Shown here in pieces: positions 11,170 through 21,137 of a stretch of DNA of 53,722 bases (positions are counted from its first letter, which is position 1; each line of letters begins with the position of its first letter). The stretch is taken from NCBI RefSeq assembly GCF_003254155.1, contig NZ_QKZI01000010.1, positions 1 through 53,722 on the forward strand. Direction: 5' to 3'. Position numbers and translations under genes: made by a program. This stretch comes from Psychrobacillus insolitus (lineage in GTDB: Bacteria; Bacillota; Bacilli; Bacillales_A; Planococcaceae). The notes below the pieces were generated by a model. The model did not search any database. It saw only the letters and a program-made list of their open reading frames with translations, and was not told the origin of the DNA.

Positions 11170-11952
11170 TTATCTATTACCTCTTTCATCTAAGTTTCTT
11201 TGATAAATTAAATATAATCCTTTTAACGTTAATAACGGATCAATTATATCCATTACAGTCGTCTCAGCTCCGATTAAAGAAGCTACTCCACCAGTTGCAA
11301 TGACCTGCGGGTTTTGTTTAGATAATTTTTTCATTCGGCTAACAAGACCTTCTACTTGTCCAACAAAACCGTAAATAATTCCAGATTGCATAGCAGACAC
11401 TGTATTTTTCCCAATGACATGGTCTGGTCGAGTTAGTTCAATTCTAGGGAGTTTACTAGCACGTGTAAAAAGCGCTTCCATCGAAATACCAACGCCTGGT
11501 GCAATAGCGCCCCCCATATAATCCCCTTTTTCATTCACAAAGCAATAGGTTGTAGCAGTTCCAAAATCTACAATAATGAGTGGTGTCCCATATTCATGAA
11601 TAGCTGCTACTGCATTTACGATCCGGTCAGCACCCACTTCACGTGGGTTTTCATACTTAATATTTAAACCTGTTTTAACACCTGGACCTACTATTATTGG
11701 TTTAATATCGAAATATTTTTTGCACATTGCCTCTAATGAAAACATTATTGGCGGTACGACAGATGAAATAATAATACCTTCTATTTGTTCAAATGTAATA
11801 TTAGCATGTGCAAAAAAAGCCTTTACTTGCATGCCATATTCATCCTCTGTTTTCAAACGGTCTGTTTCCATCCGCCAATGATGAATAAGCATATCTTTAT
11901 CGTATACACCTAAAACAATATTGGTATTGCCTGCATCTAGTACCAGTATCAT
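11170..11952 (-). CDS. coaX: type III pantothenate kinase
   Basis: First step of coenzyme A synthesis. The 260-residue protein has the ASKHA-fold signatures of type III enzymes: [12 protein letters not shown] at the N-terminus, [19 protein letters not shown] and [10 protein letters not shown], with TGGVASLI near the end. It stands between ftsH and hslO as in B. subtilis (yacB). The stop abuts the hslO start directly. Confidence 0.96.
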   Translation of the reverse strand: MILVLDAGNTNIVLGVYDKDMLIHHWRMETDRLKTEDEYGMQVKAFFAHANITFEQIEGIIISSVVPPIMFSLEAMCKKYFDIKPIIVGPGVKTGLNIKYENPREVGADRIVNAVAAIHEYGTPLIIVDFGTATTYCFVNEKGDYMGGAIAPGVGISMEALFTRASKLPRIELTRPDHVIGKNTVSAMQSGIIYGFVGQVEGLVSRMKKLSKQNPQVIATGGVASLIGAETTVMDIIDPLLTLKGLYLIYQRNLDERGNR

Positions 11953-12010
11953 TTAGCTTTTCCCCACTTCTCATTGGTTTTCCAAAATATCATACCATAT
12001 ATATAGACAA

Positions 12011-12058
12011 AGAAAAAAGCTGATTGCCTCGTACAAACACGAGGAGCAATCAGCTTTC
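12011..12058 (-). terminator. ftsH terminator
   Basis: A long inverted repeat on the minus strand (AAAGCTGATTGC...GCAATCAGCTTTTTT, near-perfect 19-base arms) lies nine bases after the ftsH stop and is followed by T residues. Confidence 0.92.
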
Positions 12059-12066
12059 ATATTCTA

Positions 12067-14064
12067 TTAATCTCTTCGTTCTTCTTTAATCGAATCTTTT
12101 GGTTCTATAGCAGGATCTACTTCTTTTGGCAATTCGCCTATAGAAGGATCTGCCGGTGCACCTACTGCATCTGATACAGTTTCATTCTTTTCTAAATTTA
12201 CCGCTGTGTCTGCTAAATCATATATACGGTCCGGAAGTGTCCCGTGTTCTTTTAAATGCATGATTTGTGCAGCATCAAGTGTTTCAACATCTAATAACGT
12301 CGTAGCTATCAATGTTAGCAAATCACGTTTTTCCGTTAAAATTTGTTTTGTACGTTCATATTGTTCTTTAATCATTGTTTGCATTTCTTTATCAATTTCA
12401 TAAGCAATGGCATCAGAATAGTTTTGCTCTGAATTAAAGTCACGACCCAAGAAGACATTTCCTCCTTGCGCTTGACCGAATTGCATTGGACCAAGTTTGT
12501 CACTCATACCATATTCCGTCACCATTTTTCTGGCAATGCCAGTAGCGCGTTGGAAGTCATTATGAGCTCCAGTTGAAACTTCACCAAAGATGATATCTTC
12601 TGCAACACGTCCACCAAGTAATCCAGAAATTTTATCTAGTAACTCTGGTTTTGTCATGAAGTAACGATCTTCTTTAGGAAGCATTACTGCATATCCACCC
12701 GCTTGACCACGTGGTACGATCGTCACTTTGTGCACGATTTCTGCATCATCAAGTGTCAATCCAACAACGACATGCCCTGCTTCATGGAATGCAACGATAT
12801 TACGCTCTTTTTTAGATATGACTTTACCTGTTTTCGCAGGACCTGCAATTACGCGGTCTGTTGCTTCATCAATATCACTCATATCTACTTTTTTCTTACT
12901 ACGTCTAGCAGCTACAAGAGCAGCTTCGTTTAGTAAGTTTTCTAAATCCGCCCCAGAGAATCCTGGTGTACGTTGTGCAACAGCTTTTAAGTCCACTGAC
13001 TCGTCTAATGGTTTATTACGAGCATGTACTTTAAGTACTTCTTCACGTCCTTTAACATCTGGACGACCCACTGTAATTTGACGGTCAAAACGACCTGGAC
13101 GAAGAAGTGCAGGGTCTAATACATCTGGTCTGTTCGTTGCAGCAATGATAATAATACCTTCGTTTGCGCCGAAACCATCCATTTCAACTAGTAATTGGTT
13201 TAATGTTTGCTCACGTTCATCGTGCCCACCACCAAGACCAGCTCCACGTTGACGACCTACAGCATCGATTTCATCGATGAAAATAATACAAGGTGCATTC
13301 TTTTTCGCATTTTCAAACAAATCACGAACACGAGATGCCCCAACTCCAACGAACATTTCAACGAAATCTGATCCGCTTATAGAGAAGAATGGTACACCAG
13401 ATTCTCCTGCAACAGCACGAGCAAGTAATGTTTTACCAGTACCTGGAGGACCTACTAACAAGATCCCTTTCGGAATACGAGCTCCAATTTCCTCAAATTT
13501 ACGTGGATCTTTTAAGAAATCTACTACTTCTACTAGTTCAGCTTTTTCTTCATCTGCACCAGCAACATCGTTAAATCTCACTTTTTTCTTTTCTGTATCA
13601 TACAGTTTTGCTTTACTCTTACCGAAATTCATCACGCGGTTACCACCGCCTTGTGATTGGCTCAATAAGAAGAAGAATAAAATAATGATAATTAAGAACG
13701 GTAATAAGCCTGTGAAAAATTGTACCCAGCCACTTGTTTTAGAAGTTTCAACCACTTCTACATCAACTGAGTTCGCTTTTGCAATTGCATAAATTTCCGA
13801 CTGCATTTCATCACTATTGTAAGGAAGTTTAGTTAAAAACTTTTCCCCTTCTTCATAGCCTTTCATTTCACCTTCAACAAAATAAACGCCTTGTTCAGGT
13901 TGCATTGAAAAACTTGTTACTTCCCCTTTACTAAGAGAAGTCATAAATTCGTCATAACGAATATTTTTTGTTGGTTGATTGCTCGTATTAAACGTCGCAA
14001 ATATTCCAACAATCACAAAAAATATTAATAGGTATAATATGGCGTATCGCAGTGCTCTATTCAT
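12067..14064 (-). CDS. ftsH: ATP-dependent zinc metalloprotease FtsH
   Basis: Hexameric membrane AAA+ protease for quality control of membrane and regulatory proteins. The 665 residues contain two membrane segments (about 5-24 and 105-127). The AAA module has Walker A GPPGTGKT near 205, Walker B IIFIDEID and the second region of homology [11 protein letters not shown]. The zinc site HEAGH is near 425. I chose the ATG at 14064 because AGGAGG precedes it. The GTG fifteen bases further upstream falls inside that site. The C-terminal tail is acidic and variable. Confidence 0.97.
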   Translation of the reverse strand: MNRALRYAILYLLIFFVIVGIFATFNTSNQPTKNIRYDEFMTSLSKGEVTSFSMQPEQGVYFVEGEMKGYEEGEKFLTKLPYNSDEMQSEIYAIAKANSVDVEVVETSKTSGWVQFFTGLLPFLIIIILFFFLLSQSQGGGNRVMNFGKSKAKLYDTEKKKVRFNDVAGADEEKAELVEVVDFLKDPRKFEEIGARIPKGILLVGPPGTGKTLLARAVAGESGVPFFSISGSDFVEMFVGVGASRVRDLFENAKKNAPCIIFIDEIDAVGRQRGAGLGGGHDEREQTLNQLLVEMDGFGANEGIIIIAATNRPDVLDPALLRPGRFDRQITVGRPDVKGREEVLKVHARNKPLDESVDLKAVAQRTPGFSGADLENLLNEAALVAARRSKKKVDMSDIDEATDRVIAGPAKTGKVISKKERNIVAFHEAGHVVVGLTLDDAEIVHKVTIVPRGQAGGYAVMLPKEDRYFMTKPELLDKISGLLGGRVAEDIIFGEVSTGAHNDFQRATGIARKMVTEYGMSDKLGPMQFGQAQGGNVFLGRDFNSEQNYSDAIAYEIDKEMQTMIKEQYERTKQILTEKRDLLTLIATTLLDVETLDAAQIMHLKEHGTLPDRIYDLADTAVNLEKNETVSDAVGAPADPSIGELPKEVDPAIEPKDSIKEERRD

Positions 14065-14160
14065 TCCTAGCCTCCTCACAAGGTAACAGAAAAACTAATG
14101 ATAATCTTATCATACGAATATTTTGACGTACAATGAAAAGCCTTTTAGTTTAGTAATAAA

Positions 14161-14703
14161 TTAAAAAGAATAAATTTCTTTCTTCAATACACCTACATAT
14201 GGTAAGTTACGATATTTTTCCGCGTAATCTAAACCATATCCAACCACAAATGCATCCGGTACTTCAAAACCAACGTAATCTGCATGTAGATCAACTTTTC
14301 TACCAGTTGGTTTATCTAACAACGTAACAATTTTAATCGATTTCGCTTTACGATACTTAAACAAATCTACCAAATAACTTAAAGTCATACCGCTATCAAT
14401 GATATCTTCAATAATTAAAATATCTCGGCCTTCAACACTTGTGTTTAAATCTTTCACAATTTTCACTTCTCCTGAAGAGACCGTTGCATTTCCATAACTT
14501 GATACATCCATATAATCCATTTCGATGTATGTATCAACACGTTTCATCAAATCAGACATAAAAGGCATAGCACCTTTCAAAATACCAATGGCTAACGGAA
14601 ACTTGTCTGCATAATCAGCAGTAAGAATCGCTCCCAATTCTTTTGTCTTTTCTTCGATTATTTCTTCAGTTAGTAAAATTTCTAGTATATCCTTTTCTAA
14701 CAT
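14161..14703 (-). CDS. hpt: hypoxanthine phosphoribosyltransferase
   Basis: Purine salvage: converts hypoxanthine and guanine to IMP and GMP with PRPP. The 180-residue length is typical. The PRPP-binding signature [15 protein letters not shown] is near residues 96-110, and the flexible-loop [11 protein letters not shown] is near 68. The gene follows tilS with a strong AGGAGG site, the conserved tilS-hpt-ftsH order. Confidence 0.96.
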   Translation of the reverse strand: MLEKDILEILLTEEIIEEKTKELGAILTADYADKFPLAIGILKGAMPFMSDLMKRVDTYIEMDYMDVSSYGNATVSSGEVKIVKDLNTSVEGRDILIIEDIIDSGMTLSYLVDLFKYRKAKSIKIVTLLDKPTGRKVDLHADYVGFEVPDAFVVGYGLDYAEKYRNLPYVGVLKKEIYSF

Positions 14704-14721
14704 GTTAAGCCCTCCTAGTAA

Positions 14722-16110
14722 TTAATCCCGTTTAATATACAAAATATAGTTTTGTGAACAATAATCTTTTGAAAATCGTTCTTCATACCGAAGTCCTATT
14801 ACCGCTATTATACCATTGTTACCATCGACAAGAAGAGGCCAAACATCTCTTTCATTTGAAGAAATTTTTTCATCTATAAACACTCTAGAAATTTTCTTTG
14901 GAGAATCCATCCCCTTCACTCGGATGCGATCCCCGTCAGCTTTTTGACGCACAGAAAGTGGTAAATTACCATCATCTAGTTGGACAAACCATCTTTCACC
15001 TTCAATAGCTTCAGTTAAATCTCTTGTTAAATAAATGGAAAAACCTGCTCCGATTTCTTGCCAGCAGTTCTCTTGTATCATAACGCGACCTGTGAGCTCA
15101 GGTATTTGGTAATGAGAAGTAAACTGGACTCTATTATAATGACGAATGAGAAAATAAGCATTTGGTAAATGGATTAGTATATTCCCACTTTGCTCATTAC
15201 ACGCAGAAAGAATGGATTCTATCATCCGTTCGCTTAGTCGCACGTCAGAATCATTGTATAGATACTTTAATACTAGTAGAACAACTCTTCTTTGTAAAGC
15301 AATGGGAACTGTAGAAAATTGCACCGTTTCAATAAAAATAGTTCCGCTAGGATCAACTGTCACGAGCTGTTCAAATTTTATTTTTGCCAATTCTTGTAAC
15401 AGGTCTTCATCTTGTTGTTGTTTTTCAACAAATGTTTGAATCGTTTCACTTACTCTAGGGTTTTCCTCTAAAAACAACGGCACAATTTTATGTCTAAAAC
15501 GATTTCTTGTGTATGTATTTTTATCGTTGCTAGGATCATGTCTAAAGTGCTGATTTAGAGAATTAATATAATCGAAAATCTCAACTTTGGTTATAGCTAA
15601 TAAAGGTCGAATAATCTGGCCAATAGAAAAAGGCCGACTTTTTGGAATACCAGTAAGCGAAGAAGAAATAGATCCTCTTACTAATGACATAATAACGGAT
15701 TCTATTTGGTCATCTGCATGATGCCCCACTACGAGCTTATCGTATTTATACTGTTCCATTGTATTTGCAAAAAATGTATACCGTTCTTCTCGACAAATTA
15801 CTTGGACATTACCATTTTCCGCTGCAACTCTACTCGGTACTTCTAATGTCGCAGCGTGAAAAGGCAGATCCAATCTATTCGCTAATTGTTCCACAAATCG
15901 CATATCCTCTGCAGATTCTTCTCCTCGTAACTGATGATCGGTATGTACAATACCTATCTCCACTCCATACTGTTCTTTCATATCGTTTAGTATGAGCACT
16001 AGTGCAACGGAATCTGCCCCCCCAGAACAAGCAATTAAAAGCCGCTCTCCTCCTTCAATCAAATTATTCTTATCTATATAATTTTTTACTTTACGAACAA
16101 TCGGTAGCAT
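14722..16110 (-). CDS. tilS: tRNA(Ile)-lysidine synthase
   Basis: Makes lysidine at position 34 of tRNA-Ile (CAU) so that it reads AUA. The 462-residue protein begins with the PP-loop ATPase motif ACSGGADSV near residues 28-36. The N-type ATP pyrophosphatase core is followed by a TilS C-terminal domain (about 370-460). The preceding gap holds a short family 1 repeat. In B. subtilis yabS and yabT lie between spoIIE and tilS; here they are missing. Confidence 0.95.
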   Translation of the reverse strand: MLPIVRKVKNYIDKNNLIEGGERLLIACSGGADSVALVLILNDMKEQYGVEIGIVHTDHQLRGEESAEDMRFVEQLANRLDLPFHAATLEVPSRVAAENGNVQVICREERYTFFANTMEQYKYDKLVVGHHADDQIESVIMSLVRGSISSSLTGIPKSRPFSIGQIIRPLLAITKVEIFDYINSLNQHFRHDPSNDKNTYTRNRFRHKIVPLFLEENPRVSETIQTFVEKQQQDEDLLQELAKIKFEQLVTVDPSGTIFIETVQFSTVPIALQRRVVLLVLKYLYNDSDVRLSERMIESILSACNEQSGNILIHLPNAYFLIRHYNRVQFTSHYQIPELTGRVMIQENCWQEIGAGFSIYLTRDLTEAIEGERWFVQLDDGNLPLSVRQKADGDRIRVKGMDSPKKISRVFIDEKISSNERDVWPLLVDGNNGIIAVIGLRYEERFSKDYCSQNYILYIKRD

Positions 16111-16130
16111 CTTCTCACCTATTTCTTTCT

Positions 16131-16180
16131 AGTACACTGTCTAGCGTAAGCATCGGGTCAGAGATAGGCGCTTACGCATT
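16131..16180. repeat. dispersed intergenic repeat, family 1, minimal copy D
   Basis: About 50 bases in the spoIIE-tilS gap. The reverse complement reads GTAAGCGCCTATCTCTG, then a short middle, then GCTAGACAG, matching both ends of the larger copies at 9178 and 26435 with most of the middle missing. It is in the opposite orientation to the other copies. Confidence 0.55.
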
Positions 16181-16184
16181 TCTA

Positions 16185-18560
16185 TTATTGTACCATTTTT
16201 TCTTCATTTTTAGCTGTTTGGCGGGGTGAAAAGATCGACCAGTTCGGAATAATGTGACTCACTTTCATGAAAATAACTGTACGATCATCTCCTGGCAATG
16301 AATATTTCTCTTCCAGCAGCTTCACGAAACGCTCTGCATTCATAGATGGATTTTGTAATATTTCCCGATAATACAATTCTTGTTTTTCAATTGAAACGTC
16401 AGATGAAAATACACCATCCGACAGCATCAATATACTGTCGCCATCTTTAATATCGATTTTTCTTGCCTCAATAGAAAAAGTAGGCAAAAATCCAAAAGGT
16501 ACATGCTGACTTTCAATCTTGCGCATATCGTTCCCTCTGATTAAATACGTAGACATGCTACCTGCTTTCCATGACCAAAGTTCACCTTTTTGCATATCAA
16601 TCAACGCCAAATCTACCGTTGCATAGCTATCAGTATCATCTTGTAAACTCATCATATAGTGAAGTGTGTGCATCGTAGTTTCTGGATCCATCTTTTTATT
16701 TAAACACTCTCGCATAAACTGCATCACTCTTCTACTTTCCCTATGTGCTTCTACGTTATTTCCCATACCATCTGATAATATAACTGCCATTAAACCGGGG
16801 TGTAAAGGAAATACTGCGTATGCGTCTCCTGAATAAATAGTATTCCTAATTGATGAAGTATAGACATCATGTGATACATGAAAACGTACGGAAGACTTAC
16901 ATGTCATTTGGATATGCTCATAAGGATGATGCATTTCTTTCATCGAAGTTATTTCAAAAGGCTCTTTCCATAAATCATAAAGAATTGGCAATATTAATCG
17001 TTCTCCAACCATTTTCACCTTAGACTCTATCGGCAAACAACAAACTACTTCCATTTTACCCACTGCCACTTCTAGAACATCAACTTGGAAAAATGGGATT
17101 GAACACTGTGCGAATTTTTGTTTCACTTCCTCTTCATGTGATGTATATAGTGTAATATTTTCTTCCAGTTCACTTATTATATTGCTCATATGATTGCCCA
17201 TATCACGAAGTTTAAATGCCAACATCTTTTTACCGTGTTGAAGTTGATTGTTTAACTGGCCTTTCGCCTCCCTTTCTGTAAGTTCTTTTACTATTTGTAC
17301 TGGTTTTAAACATTTATATTGAATATTCTTTTCTATTATGGTTCTCGATTTACTTGGCTGCGATTGCCATTGTTCAATAAGCGAAGGGATGCCATTCGAC
17401 CTTTCTCCCCAGCATCTATCAAATTGATAACAAGACTGGCAAATAGAGAATGGGACATGTTGTTCTTTCTCCACACTAACTTTAGGTTCAAAACGTTCTG
17501 ATATAAACCGTGTGATGAAATCAACAAAATGGTGAAATTCCTGTAACTGATGATTCACTTTCTCCGTCATCCACTTTTGCCTTCTTAGTAAAAGTTTAGA
17601 CGTGTCGGGAAAGAGTTGCTCTTTTGAATACTTAATCCAACTGGATGGTATTACAAAGAAGACTAGCGACGCAGCAACCAATGAGCCGATATATACTGAA
17701 TCTAAAGGTAAGGTACTATCGTATAAGATAAAGAAAAAGGTTGCTCCTAGCATACTAAAAGCTTGCCACAAACGTCCAAATGGTTTATGAAGCCCTGCCA
17801 AGAAACCTGTTACTGCATAAACTGCAATCATTCCACTAAACGAGAGCTTAGAAATACTTAAAATGGTACCAGAAAGGACTGCCACTACAGTTGCTAACTG
17901 AACCCCTCCTACTGCCGCAGAAAACGCTATGACTAATTGTACAAGCATTAATGGGATAGATACATAACCAAAGATAAAAGAGCTCATGCCTGTTAAAACC
18001 AAAGCACCAACTAACAAACCAGCGCCTAATCTTTCCATCGTCCACTGTTTATGGATAAGTTCTGGTAATGGAGGAAACAGCTGAAAAAGGAAAATTGTCA
18101 TGAATAAACTTAAAATACCTTCATATGCAATTGCCATCCACACAAATCCAGGGATTTCTCCTCCGTATGAGATTAGTTGCCATATGATTTGAATACAAAT
18201 AACATCTAGAAAAACAAATAAAGAAATTGGGATCTTTCTAAATATTTTCTTTCCATGTAGCGGAAAAAAAATTGCTTGTATTGCATGAATGACCACTTGT
18301 CCAAACCCTAACGTAATACTACCCAGAAAAGCTCCGCCCAGGGTCCAAAGTAAAAAGCGGGGAAACCTAATTGACACAAGCGCCAAGATTGGTAGAAAAA
18401 ATGGAACTGAAGCTTCGAATAATACGACTTGCGCCAAGAAAAATGCAAGTATGAAAAAAGTTAAAGCACACAAAATCGATACTTTTCTTAGTTGTATATA
18501 CTGTAAAACCCTCCTCCACCCTACGCCCTTTTGTCTATCCTGCTCATACACTGTCTTCAA
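16185..18560 (-). CDS. spoIIE: stage II sporulation protein E, PP2C phosphatase
   Basis: Membrane phosphatase that dephosphorylates SpoIIAA and thereby frees sigma-F in the forespore. It also helps place the asymmetric septum. The 791 residues begin with a block of about ten membrane segments (roughly 30-320). A central region follows, then the PP2C domain with SDGMGNNVEAHR near 597 and LSDGVFSSD near 715. The start is TTG at 18560 behind a GGGGGG site; no ATG fits as well. It is slightly shorter at the N-terminus than the roughly 827-residue B. subtilis protein. Confidence 0.96.
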   Translation of the reverse strand: MKTVYEQDRQKGVGWRRVLQYIQLRKVSILCALTFFILAFFLAQVVLFEASVPFFLPILALVSIRFPRFLLWTLGGAFLGSITLGFGQVVIHAIQAIFFPLHGKKIFRKIPISLFVFLDVICIQIIWQLISYGGEIPGFVWMAIAYEGILSLFMTIFLFQLFPPLPELIHKQWTMERLGAGLLVGALVLTGMSSFIFGYVSIPLMLVQLVIAFSAAVGGVQLATVVAVLSGTILSISKLSFSGMIAVYAVTGFLAGLHKPFGRLWQAFSMLGATFFFILYDSTLPLDSVYIGSLVAASLVFFVIPSSWIKYSKEQLFPDTSKLLLRRQKWMTEKVNHQLQEFHHFVDFITRFISERFEPKVSVEKEQHVPFSICQSCYQFDRCWGERSNGIPSLIEQWQSQPSKSRTIIEKNIQYKCLKPVQIVKELTEREAKGQLNNQLQHGKKMLAFKLRDMGNHMSNIISELEENITLYTSHEEEVKQKFAQCSIPFFQVDVLEVAVGKMEVVCCLPIESKVKMVGERLILPILYDLWKEPFEITSMKEMHHPYEHIQMTCKSSVRFHVSHDVYTSSIRNTIYSGDAYAVFPLHPGLMAVILSDGMGNNVEAHRESRRVMQFMRECLNKKMDPETTMHTLHYMMSLQDDTDSYATVDLALIDMQKGELWSWKAGSMSTYLIRGNDMRKIESQHVPFGFLPTFSIEARKIDIKDGDSILMLSDGVFSSDVSIEKQELYYREILQNPSMNAERFVKLLEEKYSLPGDDRTVIFMKVSHIIPNWSIFSPRQTAKNEEKMVQ

Positions 18561-18591
18561 ATGTATTCCCCCCTATTCTGCTATTGAAGAA

Positions 18592-18658
18592 AGTATACCT
18601 ACGGCACCATCAAAAAGTCTGTCTTATTCTGACAATGAGCTAAAAAAAGTTTTCGACC
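18592..18658 (-). promoter_or_regulatory. putative spoIIE promoter with Spo0A-like boxes
   Basis: On the minus strand AAGACA (18620-18625) and TATACT (18592-18597) are 22 bases apart. Such over-long spacing is known for Spo0A-activated sigma-A promoters of spoIIE and spoIIG. Just upstream lie TTGTCAGAA (18627-18635) and GGTCGAAAA (18650-18658), both close to the Spo0A box TGTCGAA. The pattern is right but the boxes are imperfect. Confidence 0.5.
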
Positions 18659-18924
18659 ATTTTAGCAAAACAATCACCTTTATGCTGCTTTGCGTAGAGC
18701 ACAAGCTATTTAATACTTGGAGAATTGACAATTTAATCAAATTCGCCAAGGCAAATTTGTACCCAGATTTTTCTCGAGTTTGATCGAGAAATCCATTTGA
18801 AAACCTGTGGCATCCGCTGGAGGCTTTATACTTTTAGAAGTGGAAGACTTCTGCTCCTGCGCAAGCTCGTAGCAAAAAAACATTTGCTGAATAAAGTTAA
18901 GTTTTAAAAATCTACTAAAAAGTA
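18659..18924. other. non-coding stretch between spoIIE and the tRNA promoter
   Basis: No convincing gene. AT-rich DNA with a self-complementary spot (TTTCTCGAGTTTGATCGAGAAA near 18770-18791). A fragment near 18850-18872 (CTGCTCCTGCGCAAGCTCGT) resembles the middle of repeat copy A at about 9272-9292 in reverse complement. Short frames here lack ribosome-binding sites. Confidence 0.5.
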
Positions 18925-18953
18925 TTGACACTTGATGCAATCGCTTGTAATAT
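18925..18953 (+). promoter_or_regulatory. tRNA-Met/tRNA-Glu promoter
   Basis: TTGACA (18925-18930), a 17-base spacer and TAATAT (18948-18953) end 19 bases before the mature tRNA-Met, ideal for a stable-RNA promoter. Confidence 0.85.
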
Positions 18954-18972
18954 AGAAAATGTTCGTTAAAAA

Positions 18973-19046
18973 GGCGGCCTAGCTCAGCTGGCTAGAGCGT
19001 ACGGTTCATACCCGTGAGGTCGGGGGTTCGATCCCCTCGGCCGCCA
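18973..19046 (+). tRNA. tRNA-Met (CAT), elongator
   Basis: Complete cloverleaf with fully paired acceptor stem GGCGGCC/GGCCGCC and a GGTTCGATCC T-arm. The anticodon CAT sits in GGTTCATACC. The perfect first acceptor pair argues against the initiator tRNA, which has a mismatch there. The 3' CCA is not encoded. B. subtilis has the same Met-Glu tRNA pair next to spoIIE. Confidence 0.95.
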
Positions 19047-19104
19047 TATCTTTTAAATTACTGATTATTTATGAGTTACGTAATTAGAAACATAAAAGTA
19101 TTAA

Positions 19105-19176
19105 GGCCCCTTGGTCAAGCGGTTAAGACACCGCCCTTTCACGGCGGTAACACGGGTTCGAATCCCGTAGGGGTCA
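19105..19176 (+). tRNA. tRNA-Glu (TTC)
   Basis: Complete cloverleaf with acceptor GGCCCCT/AGGGGTC, anticodon TTC in CCTTTCACG and T-arm GGTTCGAATCC. It is co-transcribed with tRNA-Met and followed at once by a terminator. Confidence 0.96.
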
Positions 19177-19185
19177 TCAAATGCA

Positions 19186-19225
19186 AACAGCTTCCAAAGA
19201 TTATTCTTTGGAAGCTGTTTTTTCA
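19186..19225 (+). terminator. tRNA operon terminator
   Basis: AACAGCTTCCAAAGA pairs with TCTTTGGAAGCTGTT around a short loop, followed by six T residues, ten bases after tRNA-Glu. Confidence 0.93.
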
Positions 19226-19607
19226 TTATAGAGACTATTTGTCAAATGACGTTGGTGAAGAATTTTAGTCGGCTATAATTGATTTATTTATTTGTCGAGG
19301 GACTGTCCAGAAAGTCAGTAAAATGATTTTTTGAGGCAGTCTTTTTATGTAGTTTTTCAAGTATCCCGTTGTTTCGCAGGTATAGCTGGAGTCACTATCT
19401 TGCACTCCAAGCAACTAAAATTGCACGTTAAAATTGGATGAAAATATATAAATTTTCCGATCCGGTGAATTGCTTAAAATTAGGATTATGCGCTTTTTAG
19501 CGTATTTTTTTATCAGATGGTTTTAGTCGACTTTTATTCTACAGGGAATTTCACTTGTGTTTTATATCTATTGAACTTATGTTTCTTATGTTTCCAATAT
19601 TCACTTT
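19226..19607. other. non-coding stretch between the tRNAs and a family 2 repeat
   Basis: No gene with a ribosome-binding site. At 19298-19346 an imperfect inverted repeat (GGGACTGTCC...GAGGCAGTC followed by TTTTT) looks like a plus-strand terminator and also like the ends of some Bacillales insertion sequences. No transposase is present, so I leave its nature open. Confidence 0.45.
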
Positions 19608-19760
19608 GCTGATTTTCGTTACGAGCGGCGACTCCAGTGGGATTAGCGTGACAGGTGAGACCCCACAGGAGCGCGGGCTTCGCGACGAGGAGGCTCACCG
19701 CACGCCCCACGGAAAGCGTCCACTCGTAACGAAAATCAACGCGGATCAGGGTTTTATTTC
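19608..19760. repeat. dispersed intergenic repeat, family 2, long copy
   Basis: About 150 bases bounded by inverted ends GATTTTCGTTACGAG and CTCGTAACGAAAATC. The GC-rich middle includes CGACTCCAGTGG and CCCCACGGAAAGCGTCC. Its reverse complement matches 26595-26713, including the outer GAAATAAAACCCTGATCC. This copy has about 35 more bases in the middle than the other. GC content is well above the neighbouring DNA. No protein is encoded. Confidence 0.85.
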
Positions 19761-19773
19761 ACCAACGCCATAT

Positions 19774-19804
19774 AAAGCACTGCTAATAGTTTTAGCAGTG
19801 CTTT
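19774..19804 (-). terminator. ykuI terminator
   Basis: AAAGCACTGCTAA pairs with TTAGCAGTGCTTT around a short loop, touching the ykuI stop region. The T-run on the minus strand is weak (TTTATA). Confidence 0.65.
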
Positions 19805-19807
19805 AGT

Positions 19808-21013
19808 TTATCTGAAAATATTCTGCTTATATAAGTAATCATACGAAATATCAATAAATAAATATTCACTTTCATTCACCGGAATAGAAAATGTACGTGT
19901 CATTTCACCTGTAACAATATCGCTATATACATCTGAAAACACACCACTCTGATCGTTACGCATTTTAATAATTGTTTTTAAAAAGTATGGACGCCAACTC
20001 CAATTTTTATTAACCGCATCTTCTTGCACATGCCACTTCTTATCGATACGCATTATATTAGGTGATGTTTGATAACCATCTTCATCGCAAATATAAATTC
20101 GGAAAGAGTATTCATCTAGCTCCTGAGCAAGTCCTAGTAGTTGCTCTCCGCTATTACTGACCGGCTTAATACGTTGAAGGGATTTTTCTAAAATATGTTG
20201 TAAATCCTTCAAAGAATTATATTTTTCTTCAAGCATACGCTTTTCTATCCTAATAAATTGCTGGCATTCCTCTCGAAAACGCTCTCTCAGCTGGTCACCT
20301 GGAATGATTGTTGTGTCTGCATCAGCTAAGTATTTCCCTTGATAATAGCGTCCTCCATTTTTCCAAGCAAACTGGAGTTGATGCACACTAATAATTCCTT
20401 CAAATAGCATATTCGCCCCTATTTTGCGCGCTAAAGCACCAAGTGAAGTAAATACATCATTTTGCGCACTCCATGATTCATAACTCAGTTGTTCAATATT
20501 TAGTTTTAGTATATTTGGCGAAAGTATTTTTATATAGTCTAAATGACTTTCAGAGCCGACTTGATCTATAGCAATTTTAATACCGTACGTACGGAAATAA
20601 CGAAGGATATTATTCAGTTCTCTAAATTCACCATTAAAATTATGTTCTGAAATGACAACAACAACACGAGTTAGTTCTTTCTCTGCAATATATTCTTTTA
20701 TAATATCGAAATAACTTTCCCCATAGTCAAGCATTAGTAAATTTGCATTACACGGTAAGTAAATATCAAACTTGCCTGCTTCTTTCACTAGTTTCGAAAG
20801 GGCTACATGCAATATTTTATGCTGCACTTCAACCCGATACTCTTCCGGTATATCTTCATCATATGCAAAAGCTTTTAAATTAATAAGCTGATCACCATTT
20901 AGAAGCTTCCCAGAGACTTCATAGCCAACAACAACATGTTCATCAGCACTGAAAATCGGTTGATAGTATGCTTTTAGTTTTTCTAAATTTGTCAGCACAT
21001 CAATTGGATCCAT
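19808..21013 (-). CDS. ykuI: YkuI-like EAL-domain c-di-GMP receptor
   Basis: The 401-residue protein matches B. subtilis YkuI from end to end: the MDPIDVLTNLEKL start, an EAL domain at about 15-255, then a linker helix and a PAS/Cache-like domain ending LFIDISYDYLY. The EAL motif reads YEVSGKLL. The usual DDFG metal motif reads IDQVG, and YkuI also lacks the second aspartate there. This suggests binding c-di-GMP rather than efficient hydrolysis. The frame extends to 21097, but AGGAGG sits 7 bases before the ATG at 21013. In B. subtilis the gene is elsewhere (yku region); here it occupies the gap between yabR and the tRNAs. Confidence 0.88.
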   Translation of the reverse strand: MDPIDVLTNLEKLKAYYQPIFSADEHVVVGYEVSGKLLNGDQLINLKAFAYDEDIPEEYRVEVQHKILHVALSKLVKEAGKFDIYLPCNANLLMLDYGESYFDIIKEYIAEKELTRVVVVISEHNFNGEFRELNNILRYFRTYGIKIAIDQVGSESHLDYIKILSPNILKLNIEQLSYESWSAQNDVFTSLGALARKIGANMLFEGIISVHQLQFAWKNGGRYYQGKYLADADTTIIPGDQLRERFREECQQFIRIEKRMLEEKYNSLKDLQHILEKSLQRIKPVSNSGEQLLGLAQELDEYSFRIYICDEDGYQTSPNIMRIDKKWHVQEDAVNKNWSWRPYFLKTIIKMRNDQSGVFSDVYSDIVTGEMTRTFSIPVNESEYLFIDISYDYLYKQNIFR

Positions 21014-21061
21014 ATTAAAACCTCCTAGAACGATTGAACACAGCACCATCTTTTTTGGTAT

Positions 21062-21093
21062 AAAAAAAGGTGTCAGCAAAGCTGAGCACCTTT
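21062..21093 (-). terminator. yabR terminator
   Basis: AAAGGTGCTCAGC pairs with GCTGACACCTTT, followed by a run of seven T on the minus strand, 45 bases after the yabR stop. Confidence 0.9.
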
Positions 21094-21137
21094 CCATCTA
21101 TTTAAACATTTTTTCAACGGATAAAAAAAACAGCAAG

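Noticed and set aside
12703-13792. Long plus-strand frames antisense to ftsH (and similar ones opposite mazG and mfd)
   Set aside because: Shadows of highly conserved genes with no ribosome-binding site or recognisable domain.
19298-19346. GGGACTGTCC...GAGGCAGTC inverted repeat as an insertion-sequence end
   Set aside because: No second end, transposase or target duplication found nearby; kept only as a note in the gap entry.
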